Origin: Myxococcus fulvus | Lineage (GTDB): Bacteria > Myxococcota > Myxococcia > Myxococcales > Myxococcaceae | Length of the DNA: 64,000 nucleotides | Assembly: GCF_900111765.1 (NCBI RefSeq) | Contig: NZ_FOIB01000002.1 | Coordinates: 558,001 to 622,000, forward strand | Direction: 5' to 3' | Part shown: one piece after another, positions 18,542 through 25,475 of the stretch | Position numbering within the stretch: the stretch's first letter is position 1 | Layout of the letters: every line of letters starts with the position of its first letter | Program-made: the position numbers and the translations under genes | The notes under the pieces: model-generated | What the model was told of the DNA's origin: nothing | The model's input: only the letters and a program-made list of their open reading frames with translations | Databases searched by the model: none

Positions 18542-20242
18542 CTAGAAGCGGTCCGGCGCGGTGTTGCCCACGACTTCTTCCAGGGTGGTCGCGCCGTCCA
18601 TCACCTTCTTGAGGCCGCTCATGCGCAGGCTGCTCATGCCCAGACGGATGGCCTCCTGCTTGAGCTCGGAGGCGGACGCGCCGTTGATGACCAACTCCTT
18701 GAGGCCGTCCCAGAAGGGCATGACCTCGTAGATGGCCACACGGCCCCGGTAGCCGCGGTCATTGCAGTCGCGGCAGCCGACCTTCTCGTACAGGGTGAAG
18801 GTGCCGATCTTGTCCGGGGGGATGCCGGCGTCGATGAGGGCCTGCTCGTCCACCGTGTCCGCGGGCTTCTTGCAGGCCGGGCACAGCCGGCGCGCCAGAC
18901 GCTGGGCGAGGATGAGGTTGAGCGAGGCCGTCACCAGGAACGGCTCGATGCCCATGTTGAGCAGACGGCTCACCGTGCCCGGGGCGTCGTTGGTGTGCAG
19001 CGTGGAGAGCACCAGGTGGCCGGTGAGGGCCGCCTTCACGCCAATCTCCGCCGTCTCGAAGTCGCGGATCTCACCAATCATGATGATGTCCGGGTCCTGG
19101 CGGAGGAACGAGCGCAGCGCGGCCGCGAAGTTCAGGCCGATGTCGTCGTGCATCTGCACCTGGTTGATGCCGGCGAAGTTGAACTCGACCGGGTCCTCCG
19201 CGGTGGAGATGTTGGTGCCCACGTCGTTGAGGCTGGAGAGCGCCGAGTACAGCGTCGTCGTCTTGCCCGAGCCCGTGGGGCCCGTCACCAGCACCATGCC
19301 GTAGGGCCGGTCGATGGCCTCCTTGAACCACGCGAGCGGCTGCGCGTCGAAGCCCAGCTTGGTCATGTCCAGCTGGAGGTTGCTCTTGTCGAGCAGACGC
19401 ATCACGACCTTCTCGCCGAAGAGCGTGGGACACACGCTCACGCGGAAGTCCATCTCCTTGCCGCCGCCCATCTTGATCTTGATGCGGCCGTCCTGCGGCA
19501 GGCGCCGCTCGGAGATGTCCAGCGAGGCCATGATCTTCAGACGCGAGGTGATCGCGTTGCGCAGCTTCATGGGCGGCCGCATCACCTCGTACATCACGCC
19601 GTCGATGCGGAAGCGGACCCGGAAGTCCTTCTCGTACGGCTCGATGTGGATATCGGACGCGCGCTTCTTGATGGCGTCCATGAGGATGAGGTTCACCAGC
19701 TTGACGACGGGCGCGTCATCCGCGGCCTTCGCCATCTCGTCGATGTTCTCCGTCTCCTCCTTCGCCAGCTCGATGTCGTCGCCGACGTCGCCGACGATCT
19801 CCTCCATCGAGGGGCCCTTCTCCGCGTAGTAGCGCTCGATGGCCTCGCGGATGGAGACCTCCGAGGCCACCACCGTCTCGATGTTGTAGCCGGTGAGGAA
19901 CTTCAGGTCGTCCACGGCGAAGATGTTGGACGGGTCGCACATGGCCACGATCAGCGACGGGCCCGCGCGGTTGACCGGAATCACCAGGTGCTTCTCGGCC
20001 ACTTCCTTGGGCACGAGCTTGATGATGTCCGGATCGATGTCGAAGTCCTTCAGGTTGATGGCCGGCACGCCGTACTGCTTGGAGAGGAAGTCGGTGAGCT
20101 TCGACTCCTCGATGGCGCCCGTCTTGATGAGCGCGGTGCCGATGCGCGTGCCGCTCTTCTGCTGCTCTTCCTGGGCCTTGCGAAGCTGCTGGACGGAGAT
20201 GAGGTTCTCGCGGACCAGCAGTTCACCCAATCGACCGGACAT
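18542..20242 (-). CDS. pilB: PilB, pilus extension ATPase with MshEN N-terminus
   Basis: Hexameric ATPase of pilus assembly, 566 aa. The N-terminal ~150 residues hold two MshEN-type motifs, RLGELLVRENLISVQQL (residues 4-20) and RIGTALIKTGAIEESKL, the pattern known to bind c-di-GMP in MshE and some PilB proteins. A linker leads to the motor domain: Walker A GPTGSGKTTT, Asp box STAEDPVEF, Walker B IIMIGEIRD, His box GHLVLSTLHTN. A zinc tetracysteine (CPAC and CRDC, about 38 residues apart) lies between the catalytic core and the C-terminus. ATG 20242 was chosen because residues before it are low-complexity and it has AGAGG nine bases upstream. First gene of the pilB-T-C-S-R run. Confidence 0.97.
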   Translation of the reverse strand: MSGRLGELLVRENLISVQQLRKAQEEQQKSGTRIGTALIKTGAIEESKLTDFLSKQYGVPAINLKDFDIDPDIIKLVPKEVAEKHLVIPVNRAGPSLIVAMCDPSNIFAVDDLKFLTGYNIETVVASEVSIREAIERYYAEKGPSMEEIVGDVGDDIELAKEETENIDEMAKAADDAPVVKLVNLILMDAIKKRASDIHIEPYEKDFRVRFRIDGVMYEVMRPPMKLRNAITSRLKIMASLDISERRLPQDGRIKIKMGGGKEMDFRVSVCPTLFGEKVVMRLLDKSNLQLDMTKLGFDAQPLAWFKEAIDRPYGMVLVTGPTGSGKTTTLYSALSSLNDVGTNISTAEDPVEFNFAGINQVQMHDDIGLNFAAALRSFLRQDPDIIMIGEIRDFETAEIGVKAALTGHLVLSTLHTNDAPGTVSRLLNMGIEPFLVTASLNLILAQRLARRLCPACKKPADTVDEQALIDAGIPPDKIGTFTLYEKVGCRDCNDRGYRGRVAIYEVMPFWDGLKELVINGASASELKQEAIRLGMSSLRMSGLKKVMDGATTLEEVVGNTAPDRF

Positions 20243-20364
20243 TCGTGAAGCCTCTTCCTTGTGGCAAAGAAGGACGAAGCGGGCGGGGGCCCACCTCGCT
20301 CCAGGGGAGACGCGGGCGTTGCCTCGGGGCCCCACAGCACCTTTGGCACGGTTCCTGACAGCGA

Positions 20365-20393
20365 ATTAGAGGGGAGCCGCTCACATCCGTCAA
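20365..20393 (-). promoter_or_regulatory. Sigma-70-like promoter of pilB-T-C-S-R
   Basis: Reading the minus strand: TTGACG at 20393-20388, a 17-bp spacer, and TCTAAT at 20370-20365. Five of six bases match in the -35 and four of six in the -10, with optimal spacing, which is unusual in such GC-rich DNA. Transcription should start near 20358, leaving a leader of about 115 nt before the pilB ATG. It lies in the ribF-pilB gap, so the pil genes need not depend on ribF transcription. Confidence 0.65.
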
Positions 20394-20455
20394 GGCGCCC
20401 CCTCGGGCCGGCTGATCCGCCAACCCGTTGAACACTCACGGGAAAAATGCGGGGC

Positions 20456-21385
20456 TCAGGCGCCGGTCCTGGCAATCACCGTGCGAGCGGCCTCGACATC
20501 GCGCTTGATCTGCCCCGTCAGCTCCGCCACGGAGCCGAAGCGCTGCTCGGGGCGCAGCCGCTCCAGGAACTGCACCCGCAGCTCGCGGCCGTAGATGTCC
20601 CCCGCGAAATCCAAGAGGTGCGCCTCGATGGTGACCTCGGTGCCGCCGAAGGTGGGCTTGATGCCGATGTTCGCCGCGCCCCCGTGCCACGCGCCCTCCC
20701 CCGCCTCCTTGAGGAAGCGCACCCGGATGGCGTAGACGCCCGGCGCCGGCCGCAGCTCGTTCTGCGTGTCCACGTTGGCGGTGGGGAAGCCGATGGTGCG
20801 CCCGCGACCCGCCCCCGCCACCACGGTGCCGTCCAGGTCGAACGGGCGACCGAGCAGCCGGCACGCCGCGGACACCCGGCCCTCCAGGATGTACTCGCGC
20901 ACCCGCGACGACGAGGCGACGACGCCGTCCACCGTGACGGGCGTCACCACGTGCACCCGGGCGCCCCGTCGGCCGGCCGCCTCGCGCAGCGTGTCCACCG
21001 TGCCCGCGCGCGCGGCGCCATAGGTGAAGTCGCTGCCCACCACCACGTGCGCCACGCCCAGCGCATCGAAGAGCGTGGCCTCGAAGTCACCGGGCCCCGT
21101 GCGGGCATAGTCGCGCGAGAAGGCCTGCACCACCGAGGCCTCCAGCCCACAGGAAGCGAGCAACTCCAGGCGCCGGGGCAGGAGCGTGATGAGCTTGGGC
21201 GCCAGGTCCGGCTGGAGCACCTTGCCCGGGTGGGGGTTGAAGGTGAACGCCGCCGGGGACGCGTGCTTGCGTGCCTCCGCGAAGAGGGCCTGGTGGCCCA
21301 CGTGCACGCCGTCGAAGTTGCCCAGAGCCAGCGCCCGGCCCTCGAGCGCCCGGCCCGCCTCCGCCACCGAGTGGAAGACCTTCAT
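20456..21385 (-). CDS. ribF: RibF, bifunctional riboflavin kinase/FAD synthetase
   Basis: A 309-aa cytoplasmic enzyme making FMN from riboflavin (C-terminal kinase) and FAD from FMN (N-terminal adenylyltransferase). Adenylyltransferase motifs: ALGNFDGVHVGHQALF near residue 18, FNPHPGKVL, and VVGSDFTYGAARAGTVDTL, then SSSRVREYI. Kinase motifs: GRGRTIGFPTANVD and GGAANIGIKPTFGG, with LLDFAGDIYGRELRVQFLERLR. ATG 21385 starts the family N-terminus; a G-run sits immediately before it. It diverges from trmB, whose start is 67 bp away, and precedes pilB in the same orientation with a 213-bp gap holding the pilB promoter. Confidence 0.96.
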   Translation of the reverse strand: MKVFHSVAEAGRALEGRALALGNFDGVHVGHQALFAEARKHASPAAFTFNPHPGKVLQPDLAPKLITLLPRRLELLASCGLEASVVQAFSRDYARTGPGDFEATLFDALGVAHVVVGSDFTYGAARAGTVDTLREAAGRRGARVHVVTPVTVDGVVASSSRVREYILEGRVSAACRLLGRPFDLDGTVVAGAGRGRTIGFPTANVDTQNELRPAPGVYAIRVRFLKEAGEGAWHGGAANIGIKPTFGGTEVTIEAHLLDFAGDIYGRELRVQFLERLRPEQRFGSVAELTGQIKRDVEAARTVIARTGA

Positions 21386-21451
21386 GCCCCCCCTATACCA
21401 GTGTTTTTCCCTGGCCAGACCCCGCTTGGCCGTGGTTGGAGCGCCTGGAAC

Positions 21452-22072
21452 ATGCCCCGCCCTCGCCTGCTGCCAGACCCCGTCGGACTCCACCTCGTCG
21501 AAATGGCCACCCCTCCCGATTGGGACGCCGAGTTCGGCTTCGCGGGCCCCCTGGAGCTCGAAATCGGCTCCGGCGCCGGCGGCCACGCCCTGGAGTACTG
21601 CCGCAGGAACCCCCAGGTGCGCTTCGTCGCCTTCGAGTGGCGAAAGAAGTACGCCCGCGACACCCAGGACCGCGCCGCCAAGGCGGAGATGAAGAACCTG
21701 CGCGTCGTGGAGTCCGACGCCCGCTTCGTCGTGCCCCGCATCTTCGCGGACAACTCCCTGTCCGTCATCCACCTCCAGTTTCCCGACCCCTGGTGGAAGC
21801 GCTCCCACGCCAAGCGCGCCGTCGTCCAGCCCGACTTCGCGAAGCTGCTGCTCGGAAAGCTCGTCCCCGGCGGACTCTTCGACATGCGCACCGACGTCCA
21901 GGACCGCGCCGTCAACATGCTCTCCATCCTGGAATCCGTGGGATTCCACAACCCCTTGGGTTCCGGCGTTTTCCACCCCTATGACCCGGAGGAGGTGCCC
22001 TCCACGCGGGAGCGGCGGTACCTGTCCTCGGGGGAGCCGGTGTACCGGGCCCGGCTGCGCAAACCGCTCTGA
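21452..22072 (+). CDS. trmB: TrmB, tRNA (guanine-46-N7)-methyltransferase
   Basis: A 206-aa SAM-dependent enzyme that methylates N7 of G46 in the variable loop of tRNAs. SAM-binding motif LELEIGSGAGGHALEY (about residues 34-49), then FVAFEWRKKYARD, and the family signature VIHLQFPDPWWKRSHAKRAVVQPDF, which holds the catalytic Asp and the tRNA-contacting basic residues. The usual FPDPWPKKRHxKRR is slightly altered (WWKRSHAKRA). ATG 21452 is used; an internal Met at codon 18 is possible. It diverges from ribF and is followed by a strong hairpin. Confidence 0.93.
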   Translation: MPRPRLLPDPVGLHLVEMATPPDWDAEFGFAGPLELEIGSGAGGHALEYCRRNPQVRFVAFEWRKKYARDTQDRAAKAEMKNLRVVESDARFVVPRIFADNSLSVIHLQFPDPWWKRSHAKRAVVQPDFAKLLLGKLVPGGLFDMRTDVQDRAVNMLSILESVGFHNPLGSGVFHPYDPEEVPSTRERRYLSSGEPVYRARLRKPL

Positions 22073-22094
22073 GCGCTTGAAGTGACGGGCACTT

Positions 22095-22124
22095 GCCGTC
22101 CCCCTTGGCTTCCGAGGGGACGGC
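22095..22124 (+). terminator. Hairpin terminator after trmB
   Basis: GCCGTCCCC at 22095-22103 can pair with GGGGACGGC at 22116-22124, and the loop sequence can extend the helix further (CTTGG with CCGAG). It starts 23 nt after the trmB stop. There is no U-run, as is common for intrinsic or Rho-assisted terminators in very GC-rich genomes. Confidence 0.6.
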
Positions 22125-22182
22125 GGGTGAGAATCAGAGCCATTCTGGCAGCGCGGGATGATTGCACTGGGGGCGCAACCGC

Positions 22183-23226
22183 ATGGCGGACGGCGAGAGG
22201 AAGAAGACGCAGGAGGTCGCGCGTCGGGCGGGGACAGGCGGGGAGCTCAGTGGGCGGACGGTGCTCATCGTCGACGACGACCCGGCGCATGTGGCGCACG
22301 TGCGCGAGGGGCTGGCGCCTCGGGGCTACGTCTTCAAGGAGGCGCACGACGGGACGCAGGCCCTGTCGGCCATCCGCGAGTCGCGGCCGGACCTCATCCT
22401 GATGGACGTGGAGATGCCGGGGCTGGGCGGCGTGGAGGTGTGCCGCATCATCAAGGCGAACGCGGGTGAGGACGGGTTCGGCTTCATCCCGGTGATTCTG
22501 ATGACGGCGCGACAGGCGGCGGGGAAGGTGGAGGGGCTGGAGCTGGGCGCGGACGACTACCTGGTGAAGCCCTTCGACATGCTGGAGCTGTCGGCGCGGG
22601 TGAAGTCGATGCTGCGGCTCAAGCTGCTCCAGGACGCGCTGGTGGAGAAGAACCGGGAGCTGGACCGGGCCAACAAGGAGCTGGCCAAGAAGCGCGAGGA
22701 GCTGCTCGCCCTGTCGCGCACGGACGGGCTGACGGGGCTGTACAATCGGCGCTGCTTCGAGGAGCGGCTGAGCGAGGAGTTCGCGCGCTCCAGGCGCTAC
22801 CAGTCCCCCCTGTCGCTGGTGATGCTGGACATCGACCACTTCAAGCGCATCAACGACACCTTCGGCCACGTCTTCGGGGACCAGGTGCTCAAGGCGGTGG
22901 CCCAGACGACGCGCGCCCGGCTGCGCGAGGTGGACATGCTGGCGCGCTACGGCGGCGAGGAGTTCATCGCGCTCCTGCCGGAGACGGCGCCCCAGGACGC
23001 GCTCAAGGTGTGCGAGCGCGTGCGCGAGGCCATCGCGGCCCTGGGCGTGGAGCACGTGGGCGCGGACGGAAGACCGCAGCAGGTGCGGCTGACGGCGTCG
23101 CTGGGCGTGGCGACGGTGCCCTCCAATGACTTGGAGACGGCGGAGGCGCTCCTGCGCGCGGCGGACGCGGGGCTCTACGCGGCCAAGGGAGCGGGGCGAA
23201 ACCGTGTCCAGCAACACGTTCCGTGA
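22183..23226 (+). CDS. Receiver-GGDEF response regulator, diguanylate cyclase
   Basis: A 347-aa soluble two-domain protein (PleD/WspR-like architecture). The receiver (about 25-145) has acidic pocket DDD, phospho-acceptor Asp75 in LILMDVEMPG, and Lys in YLVKPFD. A coiled-coil linker (about 150-180: KNRELDRANKELAKKREEL) leads into the GGDEF domain, with active site GGEEF at 257-261 and an intact inhibitory I-site REVD at 248-251. So it should make c-di-GMP and be product-inhibited. ATG 22183 is used; TTG 22162 would add seven residues. No histidine kinase is adjacent. It lies 2 kb from pilB, whose N-terminus has c-di-GMP-binding motifs. Confidence 0.92.
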   Translation: MADGERKKTQEVARRAGTGGELSGRTVLIVDDDPAHVAHVREGLAPRGYVFKEAHDGTQALSAIRESRPDLILMDVEMPGLGGVEVCRIIKANAGEDGFGFIPVILMTARQAAGKVEGLELGADDYLVKPFDMLELSARVKSMLRLKLLQDALVEKNRELDRANKELAKKREELLALSRTDGLTGLYNRRCFEERLSEEFARSRRYQSPLSLVMLDIDHFKRINDTFGHVFGDQVLKAVAQTTRARLREVDMLARYGGEEFIALLPETAPQDALKVCERVREAIAALGVEHVGADGRPQQVRLTASLGVATVPSNDLETAEALLRAADAGLYAAKGAGRNRVQQHVP

Positions 23227-23281
23227 CACTGCCTCACCAGAGGCTTTCCCCCGGCGCTGGTTTGACCTAAACCCCACTCCC

Positions 23282-23698
23282 ATGCGCCCGACCGCGACGA
23301 CGCCCTGGTTGCTGGCCCTGCTCCTGGTGGGCATGGCCGGCTGCAACCAGCCCCGCTTCGGTACACCGCAGGACGCCTATACCTCCTTCCACCGGCTGGT
23401 GAAGCGCGGTGAGCTGCGCCAGGCCTGGGGCGCGTTGTCCCAGCCCACGCAGGCGGCCCTCCAGAAGCGGGCGCAGGCGGTGAGCGATGCCTCCGGTGGC
23501 GCGGTGAAGGCCGAGCCCCTGGGCCTGTTCTTCGCGAATGTCCCCCCACCTCCGGATGTTACGGAGGTCTCCCTGGTCCGGGAGGCGGGCGACGAGGCGA
23601 CCGTGCTCGTGCGCTCGTCTGGCAGCACCCATGAGGTCCGGATGGTCCGGGAGCCGTCTGGGTGGAAAGTGGACCTCTCAGCCTCCCTCCAGCCGTGA
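23282..23698 (+). CDS. Small lipoprotein with NTF2/DUF4878-like body
   Basis: A 138-aa predicted lipoprotein: signal sequence with LLLVGMAGC lipobox (Cys at about residue 21), then a mature domain starting TPQDAYTSFHRLVKRGELRQAWGALSQ and ending in a beta-rich VREPSGWKVDLSASLQP. That pattern, a helix pair with a strand-rich end and a Trp-Lys-Val-Asp motif, resembles DUF4878/NTF2-like lipoproteins. The function is unknown. It lies 55 bp after the GGDEF gene, possibly in the same transcript, and 43 bp before the next gene. Confidence 0.7.
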   Translation: MRPTATTPWLLALLLVGMAGCNQPRFGTPQDAYTSFHRLVKRGELRQAWGALSQPTQAALQKRAQAVSDASGGAVKAEPLGLFFANVPPPPDVTEVSLVREAGDEATVLVRSSGSTHEVRMVREPSGWKVDLSASLQP

Positions 23699-23741
23699 AG
23701 CCGGGCATGCCCGGGCTCCTCGCATCAGGTAACGTACGACT

Positions 23742-24941
23742 GTGAACGATCGGAAGACACGGCGGGTCATCCCCGCGGTCGAAGTCATCCGGCGGCCGGC
23801 CTCGACGCCCGGCAGCGCTGGGCAGAGTCCGTCCCCCTCGGACTCCCCGGCGCCCGCGCCCACGCCGCGCCCCACGCCCCGGCCCACCACGGCGGGTCCG
23901 GCGGCCCCCGTCGCGCCCCGTCCCGTGGGCGTGGCGCCCACGCCCCGTCCGGCCACTCCAGCGGCGGCGGCCCCGACGAGCCCCGCGGCGCCAGCCCCAT
24001 CGCCCGCGCCGCGTCCCTCGGTACCGGTGGCCTCCAGCGCCCCCCGTCCCGCGGGCGTGGCGCCGGGCGCCCGGCCGATGGCTCCGCGCTCGCCTGGAGG
24101 GCCCGGTGGCCCGGGTGGACGTCCCGGCGGCTTCGGTGGCCGTCCCGGGGGCTTCCGCTCCTCGGCGCCCCGGCCTCCGCCCACGCCCGAGCAGATCCTC
24201 GCGCTCGCGCAGCGCGAGCACGTGCCGGCGCGCATCGCCAAGGGTGAGCTGGAAGGCAAGATGAAGTGCCGCATCTGGCGCAAGCTGCACGCCGAGGAGG
24301 CCAAGCGCTTCGACCAGGTCTACGAGCTGATGGGCCAGACGCCGGGGCTGTCGCTGGGGGACGCGTTCGGCGTGCTCCAGAGCGGCATGACGGTGGCCGA
24401 GTTCATGGCGCGCAAGGAGCGCACCCAGCGCAAGGCGGCCATCAAGCAGGCGCGCGGCGAGGTGGACAACGCCGTCGTCGCCGAGCTGCTCTCGGGCCTC
24501 ATCGCCGGCAAGACGGAGGTCTCCGTGGTGCTGGCGGAGCGCTCGCTCCTGGACACGCTGGTGGCCGAGGAGCCCATCGCCTTCACGCTGGAGCGCACCG
24601 GGCGGCTGGAGAAGCTGCAGGTGGTGCTGCTGGCGCGGCGCGGGGAGTGGGAGCGGCTGCTGCCTGGACTGGAGCGTGACGCGAAGCTCACCCAGAAGCC
24701 CGCCACGGTGGCCCGTCAGCCGGACAAGCGGCCGTACTCGGACCCGCGCGCGTTCCTGGACCACCTGGGCCAGCAGGTGAAGCTGGTGCTGCGCAACGGC
24801 ATCACGCTGCAGCTGCCGCTGATGCACGTGGGCCGCTTCGACCTGCTGTTGGGCGAGACGGGCCACGAGGTGTTCGTCCCGCTCCACGCGCTGTTGCGCT
24901 TCGAGCCGGTCGCCGGGAGCGCTCCCGCCACCGAGGCCTGA
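23742..24941 (+). CDS. Pro/Ala-rich protein with Hfq/Sm-like C-terminal domain
   Basis: A 399-aa protein not recognised as a named family. Residues 1-148 are disordered Pro/Ala/Thr-rich, ending in a Gly/Pro/Arg stretch (GGPGGPGGRPGGFGG). Residues ~150-260 are helical and charged. Residues ~334-389 look like an Sm fold: DPRAFLDHLGQQVKLVLRNG, then LPLMHVGRFDLLL, then VFVPLHALLRFEP, which lines up by eye with Hfq (FLNALR, VxxYLxNGxxLxG, FDxxxxLL, xxVxKHAIxTV). Residues ~266-312 (SLLDTLVAEEPIAFTLERTG, LQVVLL) may be a diverged second copy. The Gly/Arg-rich tail before the helical part would suit RNA binding. GTG 23742 is the only in-frame start giving full length. RNA binding is inferred, not shown. 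Confidence 0.55.
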   Translation: MNDRKTRRVIPAVEVIRRPASTPGSAGQSPSPSDSPAPAPTPRPTPRPTTAGPAAPVAPRPVGVAPTPRPATPAAAAPTSPAAPAPSPAPRPSVPVASSAPRPAGVAPGARPMAPRSPGGPGGPGGRPGGFGGRPGGFRSSAPRPPPTPEQILALAQREHVPARIAKGELEGKMKCRIWRKLHAEEAKRFDQVYELMGQTPGLSLGDAFGVLQSGMTVAEFMARKERTQRKAAIKQARGEVDNAVVAELLSGLIAGKTEVSVVLAERSLLDTLVAEEPIAFTLERTGRLEKLQVVLLARRGEWERLLPGLERDAKLTQKPATVARQPDKRPYSDPRAFLDHLGQQVKLVLRNGITLQLPLMHVGRFDLLLGETGHEVFVPLHALLRFEPVAGSAPATEA

Positions 24942-25011
24942 AGCACGGCCGCGGAATTTCGCGGGGGCGCCGCCCCTTCCTCCTTTTTTCGCCGAGCGAG
25001 GCACCCACTCC

Positions 25012-25434
25012 ATGCGCCCCTTCATCTCCCGCATCATCAAGCCCTGGCTCGCGCTGGCGGCGACGGCCGCCATGGTGGGCGCCACCCAGCAGGGCTGCAC
25101 CAAGGACACCCCGCCCGCCGCCGCCGCGGCCCCCGCGCCCACCGTCCCGGAGAAGCGGGAGAACGGCGTGCGCGTGGTGGAGCTGACGGTGACGGAGAAG
25201 GGCTACGAGCCCAGCCCCGTGCAGCTCAAGAAGGACGAGCCGGTGAAGCTGGTGGTGACGCGCAAGACGGACCAGACGTGCGCGACGGAAGTCGTGATGG
25301 ACGACTACGGCATCAACACCGCGCTGCCGCTGGGCCAGCCGGTGGACATCCGCTTCACGCCCAAGACGTCCGGCAAGCTCGTGTACGGGTGCGCCATGGG
25401 GAAGATGATTTCCGGCGTTTTCCTGGTGGAGTGA
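25012..25434 (+). CDS. Exported cupredoxin-like protein
   Basis: A 140-aa exported protein with an N-terminal signal segment (about 10-28) followed by a Cys (QQGC, a poor lipobox) and an Ala/Pro spacer, then a cupredoxin domain (PF13473 type) from about residue 48. Domain marks are VTEKGYEPSPVQLKKDEPVKL, TCATEVVMDDYGI and, near the end, VYGCAMGKMISGVFLVE, where Cys and Met are the expected copper ligands. A role in copper binding or electron transfer in the periplasm is likely. ATG 25012 was used. Spacing to neighbours (70 bp before, 41 bp after) allows its own transcription unit. Confidence 0.8.
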   Translation: MRPFISRIIKPWLALAATAAMVGATQQGCTKDTPPAAAAAPAPTVPEKRENGVRVVELTVTEKGYEPSPVQLKKDEPVKLVVTRKTDQTCATEVVMDDYGINTALPLGQPVDIRFTPKTSGKLVYGCAMGKMISGVFLVE

Positions 25435-25475
25435 AGACGTAGGCCGAAATCTGGGCACCGCGCCGGGGAGGAGTA

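Noticed and set aside
20340-20362. TGGCACGGTTCCTGACA as a sigma-54 promoter
   Set aside because: The -24 part is good but no GC dinucleotide occurs at the -12 distance. It also points away from pilB.
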